NCBI RefSeq assembly: GCF_004801405.1
Contig: NZ_SSOB01000034.1
Span: forward strand, 1-64,000
Source: Cohnella fermenti
GTDB taxonomy: Bacteria > Bacillota > Bacilli > Paenibacillales > Paenibacillaceae
DNA: 64,000 nucleotides
Direction of reading: 5' to 3'
The notes beneath the pieces were generated by a model, which saw only the letters and a list, made by a program, of their open reading frames with translations, searched no databases and had not been told where the DNA came from. The stretch's first letter is position 1. Each line of letters starts with the position of its first letter. The translations under genes were made by a program, and so were the position numbers. Below, in pieces: positions 46,547-53,062 of this stretch.

Positions 46547-48092
46547 GCCGCACCTCCGCCTTGTTCGTCCCGTTTATTCGGTGGCCGGCCATCATGAGGC
46601 CGAGCTTCTCGTCGCTCACGTCCTCCCGCTCCAGTTCGCCCATAATCCGGCCTTCGTTGATAACCGCGATGCGGTCCGACAGCTTGTACAGCTCGTCCAG
46701 CTCATAGGAGACGAGCAGAATCGCCTTGCCTTCGTTCTTCGCCTGCATGAGGCGTTCGTGAACGAATTCGATGGCTCCGATGTCGAGTCCGCGCGTCGGC
46801 TGGACGGCAATGAGCAGCCTCGGCTCTCTTGTCAGCTCTCTGGCGATAATCGCCTTCTGCTGGTTGCCTCCCGACAAGGAGCGCATCGGCACTTGAATCC
46901 CGGCGCTTCTGACGTCGAACTCATGCGCCAGCCTGACCGCGTGCCGCCGAATCTCCTTGTCGTTCAGGAAGCCGCGCTTCCCGAACCGGTCGTCCGCGTA
47001 AGCGGTCAACACCATGTTCTCGCTTACCGCGAAGTCGAGCACAAGCCCGTGCTTCTGACGATCCTCGGGAATCTGCGCCATGCCCGCGGCCATCCGTTCG
47101 CGAACGCCGGCCTGCGTCAGATCGGAATCGCCAAGTCTGACGCTGCCCGAATGAATCGGCCGCAGCCCGGCTATCGCTTCGACAAGCTCCTTCTGCCCGT
47201 TCCCGTCGACCCCGGCCAGGCCGTATATCTCTCCCGCGCGTATATGCATCGAGATCTCCTCAAGGATGTTCTTGCCCTTGCCGGCCCCTTGGCACGTCAG
47301 CTTGTCGATTCTGACGAGGACGCCGCCGGGTTCGCACCGCTGCGTCTCCATCTCGAACGATACGCGGCGCCCGACCATCTTCTCGGCAAGCTCGCTCTCG
47401 TTCGTCTCGGCCGTCGCGAGGGTGTCGACAACTTTGCCGCGGCGGATAACCGTCACCCGGTCGGACACCTCCATGATCTCCTTCAGCTTGTGGGTGATCA
47501 GAATGATGGACTTGCCCTCGGCGGCGAGGCTGCGAAGAATCCGGATCAGCTCTTGAATCTCCTGTACGGTCAGAACGGCGGTCGGCTCGTCGAAGATCAG
47601 AATCTCCGCTCCGCGGTACAGCGTCTTCAGAATCTCGACCCGCTGCTGCATGCCGACCGTAATCTCCTCGATCTTCACCTCGGGATCGACCTTCAAGCCG
47701 TATTGCTCCGACAGTTGCCGAACGCGGTCGTTCGCCCGGCGATAGTCGATCGCCATTCCCCGGCGCGGCTCGATGCCCAGCACGATGTTCTCCGCAACCG
47801 TGAAGTTCTGAACAAGCTTGAAGTGTTGATGGACCATTCCGATGCCGAGCTTGATCGCCTTGCCCGGCCCGTCGATCGTCTCCTTGTTCCCGTTGATCCG
47901 GATCTCGCCCTCATCCGGCTGATAGAGGCCGAACAGAATGCTCATGAGCGTGGACTTGCCCGCTCCGTTCTCCCCGAGCAGGGCATGAATCTCCCCTTGA
48001 CGCAGATCAAGGCTGATGCTGTCATTGGCGACGATGCCCGGGAAGCGCTTCGTGATCCCCTTCAGCTCGACAACCGGTACCGCTTGACCCAT
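46524..48092 (-). CDS. nupO: Nucleoside ABC transporter ATPase, NupO-like
   Basis: The 522-residue ATPase has two fused nucleotide-binding domains. The first has Walker A GENGAGKSTLM and Walker B ILIFDEPTAVL; the second has LSGGNQQK and a degenerate Walker A (GVDGNGQKEL) and Walker B (LIAVQPTRGLD), as usual for this sugar/nucleoside subfamily. It drives import with NupP and NupQ. An intergenic hairpin separates it from nupN. Confidence 0.92.
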   Translation of the reverse strand: MGQAVPVVELKGITKRFPGIVANDSISLDLRQGEIHALLGENGAGKSTLMSILFGLYQPDEGEIRINGNKETIDGPGKAIKLGIGMVHQHFKLVQNFTVAENIVLGIEPRRGMAIDYRRANDRVRQLSEQYGLKVDPEVKIEEITVGMQQRVEILKTLYRGAEILIFDEPTAVLTVQEIQELIRILRSLAAEGKSIILITHKLKEIMEVSDRVTVIRRGKVVDTLATAETNESELAEKMVGRRVSFEMETQRCEPGGVLVRIDKLTCQGAGKGKNILEEISMHIRAGEIYGLAGVDGNGQKELVEAIAGLRPIHSGSVRLGDSDLTQAGVRERMAAGMAQIPEDRQKHGLVLDFAVSENMVLTAYADDRFGKRGFLNDKEIRRHAVRLAHEFDVRSAGIQVPMRSLSGGNQQKAIIARELTREPRLLIAVQPTRGLDIGAIEFVHERLMQAKNEGKAILLVSYELDELYKLSDRIAVINEGRIMGELEREDVSDEKLGLMMAGHRINGTNKAEVRHERQPEF

Positions 48093-48140
48093 GGCTTGTC
48101 AACTCCTCTCGACTTAAAGGCGAATCGCCCGCAAACGGAA

Positions 48141-48172
48141 CAAGGACAAGGCGAAGTGCTGCCTTGTCCTTG
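48141..48172 (-). terminator. Intra-operon hairpin between nupN and nupO
   Basis: CAAGGACAAGGC and its perfect complement GCCTTGTCCTTG flank an 8-nt loop, without a clear T-run. Such hairpins after solute-binding protein genes often let partial readthrough or protect the upstream mRNA, giving more binding protein than transporter. Confidence 0.7.
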
Positions 48173-48190
48173 CGGCTTGGCCGGCTGCGA

Positions 48191-49294
48191 TTATTCCGTC
48201 GGTACGGCGATCTCGCCGCTGATGATCTTCTGCTTGTACTCTTCGACCTTGTCCAGCACTTCTTGAGGGACGTTCGGATTGTCAGCCGGCAGGCCGACGC
48301 CGCCTTCCGCCAGGCCAAGCACCGTTGTCGTGCCGCCCTGGAAGTTGCCGGACAGCGCTTCGGACGTTACCTTGTACACCGCTTCGTCAACCTTCTTCAT
48401 CATGGAGGTCAGAGTGACTTCGCTGCCGAATTCAAGCGACTGATCCTTGTCGACGCCGATAACCCATACCTTCTTGCCGGCGCTCAGGCGGTCCTTCGCT
48501 TCGGTGAATACGCCGTTGCCGCTGCCGCCCGCAGCATGGAAAACAATGTCGGCCCCGCCGTCATACAGAGTCGCCGCAGCCAGCTTGCCCAGGTCGGGCT
48601 TGCTGAAGTCGCCGACGTAGTTGGTGTTCACGACCGCATCCGGGTTAACCGCCGCGACGCCCGCCTTGAAGCCGGCCTCGAACTTCTTGATGACCGGCAG
48701 CTCCATGCCGCCGACGAAGCCGATATTGTTCGTCTCCGTCATCATGCCGGCAACGACGCCGACCAGGAAGGAGCCTTCATTCTCCTTGAACAGAACGGAT
48801 TGCACGTTCGGCATGTCTACCGTGGAGTCGATCAGCGCGAGCTGCGCATCCGGATTCTGCTCCGCGACGGTCTTCATGGCGTCGTCGAACAGGAAGCCGA
48901 TGCCCCAGGTAAGCGCGTAGCCGTCCTTGACGAATTGGTTCAGGTTCGGCTGGTAGTCGGCATCCTTCTTGGATTCCAGATACTTCGCTTCCGCTCCGGT
49001 ATCCTTGGCTACCTTCTCGAGCGCTTCCCAGGCTTGCTGGTTGAAGGACTTGTCGTTGACGCCGCCCGTGTCGGTCGCCATGCCGATCTTCTTGCCCGCT
49101 CCGATTGATTCCGCGCTTGCGCTTGGGCTGGCCGATTCGCTCGGGCTTGCCGATTCGCTCGCGGGAGCGCTTGCCGACGGGCTGGCCGCCCCATTGTTGC
49201 CCGCATTGTTGCTGCCGCAGCCGGACAGCACCAAGCCAAGCGACGTTGCGGTTGCAAGCAGCAGACTGGCGGACTTCATCGCGTTCTTTTTCAT
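48191..49294 (-). CDS. nupN: BMP family nucleoside-binding lipoprotein, NupN-like
   Basis: The 367-residue lipoprotein has a signal peptide ending in lipobox LSGC (Cys26), then a Ser/Ala/Pro-rich linker (about 30-70). A BMP domain follows (KKIGMATDTGGVNDKSFNQQAWEALE, GIGFLFDDAMKTVAEQNPD, FVGGMELPVIKKFEAGF, VGVDKDQS). It captures nucleosides outside the membrane for NupOPQ. The start at 49294 follows GAGAGG by 11 bp. It is the first gene of the operon. Confidence 0.93.
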   Translation of the reverse strand: MKKNAMKSASLLLATATSLGLVLSGCGSNNAGNNGAASPSASAPASESASPSESASPSASAESIGAGKKIGMATDTGGVNDKSFNQQAWEALEKVAKDTGAEAKYLESKKDADYQPNLNQFVKDGYALTWGIGFLFDDAMKTVAEQNPDAQLALIDSTVDMPNVQSVLFKENEGSFLVGVVAGMMTETNNIGFVGGMELPVIKKFEAGFKAGVAAVNPDAVVNTNYVGDFSKPDLGKLAAATLYDGGADIVFHAAGGSGNGVFTEAKDRLSAGKKVWVIGVDKDQSLEFGSEVTLTSMMKKVDEAVYKVTSEALSGNFQGGTTTVLGLAEGGVGLPADNPNVPQEVLDKVEEYKQKIISGEIAVPTE

Positions 49295-49405
49295 TTTGTA
49301 CAATCCTCTCCCCACATTGTATCTAGTCTTGTATTGGATGCGCCGCGCGCCGAAGCCCGAAGCCCCGAGGGAACGGCTCGGCGCCGCGCAGAATACCCGG
49401 ATGGA

Positions 49406-50335
49406 TCAGGCCTGCTTCATCAGCTCCGTTATATAATGGAAGAACGCGTCGCGGTCGACGTCGTAGACGAGCCGGACCGGCCTTCCGTCCTCAGACTGCT
49501 GTGTGCGGCCTTGACGGACGCCGTCGGTGCAGACCACGCTGTTCACCGTCTTCACCTTGACGAGATCCGGCTTGCCGATATACGCGGCGGTCAGCACATC
49601 CCATAAATAATAGGTCGAATTCGTCTCGAAGAAGATGAGCGGCGGAACCAAGGCGTAGCATTGACCCACGAAGTCGATGGCTTCGTACCTCCTCAGCTTC
49701 GCCCAGGCGCTGCGCACCTCGAGAGTCAACGGCACCCGGTTGGTGCTCTCCAGAGCGACCATATCGATCCGCAGCGAGCTCATCCATACCCGAGCCGCCG
49801 CCTCCGGGTCCCAGAAGGCGTTCCATTCCGCGGTTCCGTCGTGTTCCGGCTCCATGACATTGCCCTTCGGAAGGAACGTTCCGCCCATCCACACAAGCCG
49901 ATCGATTCGCTCTTCGATGTCCGGAGCCTCGTCCAAGGCGCGGGCCAGATCCGTCAGCGGTCCCGTCAAGATCAGCGTTGTGTTCCCTTCCGCGCCGCGC
50001 ACCTTCTCGATCAGGTGGCGATGCGCCGGCAGCTCCGATACCGGGGCTTCCATCACGCCCGACTCGTTCAGAATCGGGAAGGCGTCCACATAGAAGCTGT
50101 GAAGCCTCCATTCCTTCGGGAACGGGTTCTTGCCTCGCGAATTGGACTTGGCGACCTCGACCGGCGCCTTGCCGAAGCGATCGATAATTTTCCGGCTGGC
50201 ATCGAAGGATGGCTCGATGTAGCCATCGGCGCCGATCACGGATACGCCCGTCAGCTTAACGTCTTGCATCTGAAGCAGGAGCAGCAGAGCGATAAAATCA
50301 TCGCCGCCGCCATCGTGGTTGAAGTAAACGTTCAC
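49406..50335 (-). CDS. Nucleoside hydrolase, NHDGGxDD subgroup
   Basis: The 309-residue protein is an inosine/uridine-preferring nucleoside hydrolase family member that splits nucleosides into base and ribose. The N-terminal calcium-binding signature, usually DxDxxxDD, reads Asn6-His-Asp8-Gly-Gly-Gly-Asp12-Asp13, with Asn at the first Asp position. The distal blocks ILTGPLTDLARAL, VWMGGTF and TAEWNAFWDPEAAARVW are normal. The start is a GTG at 50335 with TGGAGGG 5 bp upstream. It is encoded just upstream of nupN and probably acts in the same salvage pathway. Confidence 0.9.
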   Translation of the reverse strand: MNVYFNHDGGGDDFIALLLLLQMQDVKLTGVSVIGADGYIEPSFDASRKIIDRFGKAPVEVAKSNSRGKNPFPKEWRLHSFYVDAFPILNESGVMEAPVSELPAHRHLIEKVRGAEGNTTLILTGPLTDLARALDEAPDIEERIDRLVWMGGTFLPKGNVMEPEHDGTAEWNAFWDPEAAARVWMSSLRIDMVALESTNRVPLTLEVRSAWAKLRRYEAIDFVGQCYALVPPLIFFETNSTYYLWDVLTAAYIGKPDLVKVKTVNSVVCTDGVRQGRTQQSEDGRPVRLVYDVDRDAFFHYITELMKQA

Positions 50336-50405
50336 GCCGACCCTCCATTGCAATCGTGGATTGTGAATTTTCTCTCTCAAAATGTAACTTTATATAACCT
50401 AATCA

Positions 50406-50459
50406 GTTAACATTATGATATATTTACATATTTCCAATGTAAATGTCACATATGTTAAC
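50406..50459. promoter_or_regulatory. Nested inverted repeats upstream of nucleoside hydrolase
   Basis: Outer arms GTTAACAT (50406-50413) and ATGTTAAC (50452-50459) and inner arms ATTTACAT (50422-50429) and ATGTAAAT (50437-50444) are both perfect and share one centre. They lie 70-125 bp upstream of the hydrolase start, in an AT-rich block (about 50380-50590) unlike the GC-rich surroundings. They may be an operator; I found no known family. Confidence 0.5.
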
Positions 50460-50626
50460 TCATTTTTGTCTATTATCCAGTCTGAAGAACAAAAAAGCAA
50501 TTATTATTTTGAATTTAGAGTCATATTTTATTACATAACCATAACTTCGAAGTTCCTTCCGCTTTATTCCGATTCGCACACATGCTACAATCCTAGAAAA
50601 GAACAACAAAAGAGGAGGATGGCGAG

Positions 50627-51001
50627 ATGGAGTGGAGCGCATCGATCGCGGAGCAGCGCATTCGCGAAGCCGCCCGAAGCGGGAGCTTCGACGATCTGCC
50701 GGGCAAGGGCAAGCCGCTGCCCAGAGATGATCTCGAAGGCGTTCCCGACGAGCTAAGAATCGGCTATCGCATCCTGAAGAACGCCGGCGCCCTCCCGCCC
50801 GAGCTTGAGCTGCGCAAGGAGATGGTATCTCTCGAGCAGCTTATCCTCGCCTGCGACGACGAAGCCGGGAAGCGGACGTACCGCGAACGCCTCGCCCCGA
50901 TCAAGCTGAAGTACCAGAGCCTCATGAAGATCAGGGGATGGTCGGGCGCGGAAGCGTTCGAGAGCTATCGGGAACAATTGGAGAATAAGCTGACGAAGTA
51001 A
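50627..51001 (+). CDS. DUF1992 (DnaJC28-like) protein
   Basis: The 124-residue protein is a complete DUF1992 domain, the same domain found in DnaJ homologue subfamily C member 28: AEQRIREAARSGSFDDLPGKGKPLPRDD, RIGYRILKNAGALPPELELRKEMVSLEQLI. No J domain is attached and the role is unknown. AGAGGAGG precedes the start by 7 bp. It is 50 bp upstream of the adenosine deaminase gene, so the two may be cotranscribed. Confidence 0.9.
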   Translation: MEWSASIAEQRIREAARSGSFDDLPGKGKPLPRDDLEGVPDELRIGYRILKNAGALPPELELRKEMVSLEQLILACDDEAGKRTYRERLAPIKLKYQSLMKIRGWSGAEAFESYREQLENKLTK

Positions 51002-51051
51002 GCGCCGCTGCGGAGATCGGGCGGACACACGGAACGAAGGAGGACGGCCGA

Positions 51052-52080
51052 ATGAGTCTGCTGAAGCAATTGCCCAAGGTGGACCTGCATCTCCATCTGG
51101 ACGGAAGTATTCGGCCCGGCACGATTCTGGAGCTGGCAGCGGAGGCGGGAACGGCGCTGCCGGCAACCGATGCAACGGGGCTTCTCCCGCACATGCAGGC
51201 GGATGACGAATGCGCCAGCCTGGTCGAATATCTGGAGAAGTTCAACTTCGTGCTGCCTTATCTGCAGAGCCGGGCATCGCTGCGCAGGGCTGCATATGAG
51301 ATTGTGGAAAATGCTGCGGAAGACGGCTGCCTCTATATCGAGGTTCGCTTCGCACCGATGCTTCACGTTCATCGGGGCCTATCGGCGGCAGATGCGATCG
51401 AAGGGGTAATCGAGGGGCTGAGGGAAGGCGAGGCGCGACATGGCATCAAGGCGCGAGCGATTGCCATCTGCATGAGGCATCAATCCGCCGCCGACAACCT
51501 GGAAGTTGTCCGAACGGCCGCATCATACTTGGGCCAAGGGCTCGTGGCCGTCGACCTTGCGGGAGACGAAGCGAATCATCCGCCCGCCCGCTTCCGCGAG
51601 GTGTTCGCGCTGGCGCGGCAGCTTGGAATCCCATTCACCATTCATGCGGGAGAAGCTGCCGGGGCGGAGAGCATCGCAGAAGCGATCGAAGGCCTCGGCG
51701 CGATCCGAATCGGCCACGGCGTCCGGCTGCGCGAGAATCCGGCTCTGCTCGAGCTTGTGCGAGCCCGCGGCATTCCTCTGGAGCTGTGCCCCACCAGCAA
51801 TCTTCAGACCAAAGCGGTCGCGGGCTGGGACGATTATCCGATCCGCGATTACTTCGACCGCGGCCTGAGGCTTACGATCAACACCGACAATCCGACGGTG
51901 TCCGGCACGTCGATGACCCGGGAGTGCGAAGCTCTCGCGCAGCGGTTCCGCTTCACGCCGGGCGAGCTCGCCTCGCTTATGCGCAACGGCATCGAGGTCG
52001 CCTTCCTGCCCGAAGGCGAGAAGGCGGAACTGCGGGCGGAGTTCGACCGCAGGCTGGCGGCTCTCGGGATCGGCGTGTAG
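51052..52080 (+). CDS. add: Adenosine deaminase
   Basis: The 342-residue metalloenzyme deaminates adenosine to inosine. Zinc and catalytic residues are visible: HLHLDG (His13, His15), the HAGE block (His and catalytic Glu), RIGHGVRL, and NTDNPTVSGTSM (Asp pair). Length and order match add. It fits the adjacent nucleoside uptake and hydrolysis genes: imported adenosine could be deaminated and then split. AAGGAGG precedes the start. Confidence 0.95.
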   Translation: MSLLKQLPKVDLHLHLDGSIRPGTILELAAEAGTALPATDATGLLPHMQADDECASLVEYLEKFNFVLPYLQSRASLRRAAYEIVENAAEDGCLYIEVRFAPMLHVHRGLSAADAIEGVIEGLREGEARHGIKARAIAICMRHQSAADNLEVVRTAASYLGQGLVAVDLAGDEANHPPARFREVFALARQLGIPFTIHAGEAAGAESIAEAIEGLGAIRIGHGVRLRENPALLELVRARGIPLELCPTSNLQTKAVAGWDDYPIRDYFDRGLRLTINTDNPTVSGTSMTRECEALAQRFRFTPGELASLMRNGIEVAFLPEGEKAELRAEFDRRLAALGIGV

Positions 52081-52100
52081 CGGTATGCGGCACGGCGGAT

Positions 52101-52144
52101 GAATCGAGGCGTTTTATGCGGTTTTTCGCATTCCGCATAGAGGC
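52101..52144. repeat. Phased palindrome family, locus 4 (single unit)
   Basis: One unit ATGCGGTTTTTCGCAT (52116-52131) lies alone between convergent genes. Its flank GAATCGAGGCGTTTT matches unit 2 of locus 3. Here TATGCGG (52115-52121) can also pair with CCGCATA (52133-52139), so it may act as a two-way terminator hairpin for add and the ATPase gene. Confidence 0.7.
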
Positions 52145-52173
52145 GGCAATCGGACCACTCGACCTCTCAACCG

Positions 52174-53058
52174 CTAGGAAGCTTCGTCGGGAGGCGTCAA
52201 GACGATTCTCCCGTCTTCGAGCTCCACCTTGACTTTGTTGCTGTTCTTGATGCCGATCGATTCGAGATATCCCGACGGAACCTGGAGCCTTCCGGCCTTG
52301 TCGAGGATGGCGTACTCGACGTGCGAATCTTCCTCCGGCTGCGCCCCTTCCTCCAGCTCCGCCAATTCTTCCGCATACGACTTGCGACGCAGCATCTCGG
52401 ACGAGATTTTGCCGTCGCGGATTGCGACAACGCGGTCCACCTTCTTCGCGAGCAGCGGATCGTGCGTGACGATGACGATCGTGATGCCGAACGTTCGGTT
52501 CAGCTCGCGGAACAGATCGAGAATCTGGTCCGCCATCTTCGAGTCGACGGAGCCCGTCGGCTCGTCGGCGAGCAGCAGCTTCGGCTGGTTCGCCAGCGCG
52601 ATCGCAATCGCGACCCGCTGCTGCTCGCCGCCGGACAACTGATGCAGCTTGTTGCTTGCCCGGTGCAGCAGGCCGACCGCCTCCAGCAGTTCGAGCGCCC
52701 GCATCCGCTTGCGGCGGCCGGACAGCAGAATCGGCAGCTCGACGTTCTCGAGCGCCGTCAAGTACGGGATCAGATTGCGCGCATTGTTCTGCCAGACGAA
52801 GCCGACACTGCGTCGCTTGTAGCGGACGAGCTCCTTCTCCGACAGCTTCAGCATATCCTTGCCGTCCACGCTCAGCACGCCTGCGGTCGGGCGGTCGAGG
52901 CCGCCCAGCATGTTCAAGAGCGTCGACTTGCCGCTGCCGCTGTTGCCGATGATCGCCATCAGCTCGCCGCTCTCCACATGAAGATCCAGGCCTTGCAGCG
53001 CGAACACCTCGAGATCGTTTGCTTTGTATATTTTCACCAGGCCGTCGCAATGAATCAT
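52174..53058 (-). CDS. ABC ATPase with C-terminal AbrB-like domain
   Basis: The 294-residue protein has a MacB/LolD-type ATPase domain: Walker A GNSGSGKS (39-46), Q-loop Gln90, LSGGE (141-145), Walker B LLLADEP (161-167), H-loop His199. After an acidic linker (about 230-245), residues 247-290 (YAILDKAGRLQVPSGYLESIGI ... KVKVELEDGRIVLTPP) match the SpoVT/AbrB swapped-hairpin fold. Such a domain usually binds DNA or dimerises. The start at 53058 follows GGGAGG by 9 bp. It is 4 bp beyond the permease gene and is probably its ATPase. Confidence 0.9.
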   Translation of the reverse strand: MIHCDGLVKIYKANDLEVFALQGLDLHVESGELMAIIGNSGSGKSTLLNMLGGLDRPTAGVLSVDGKDMLKLSEKELVRYKRRSVGFVWQNNARNLIPYLTALENVELPILLSGRRKRMRALELLEAVGLLHRASNKLHQLSGGEQQRVAIAIALANQPKLLLADEPTGSVDSKMADQILDLFRELNRTFGITIVIVTHDPLLAKKVDRVVAIRDGKISSEMLRRKSYAEELAELEEGAQPEEDSHVEYAILDKAGRLQVPSGYLESIGIKNSNKVKVELEDGRIVLTPPDEAS

Positions 53059-53062
53059 AAGG

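Noticed and set aside
49295-49405. Purine riboswitch before nupN
   Set aside because: No conserved aptamer pairings were found in the short leader.
52487-52498. LexA-like palindrome CCGAACGTTCGG
   Set aside because: It lacks the N4 spacing of the LexA box and lies inside the ATPase coding region.
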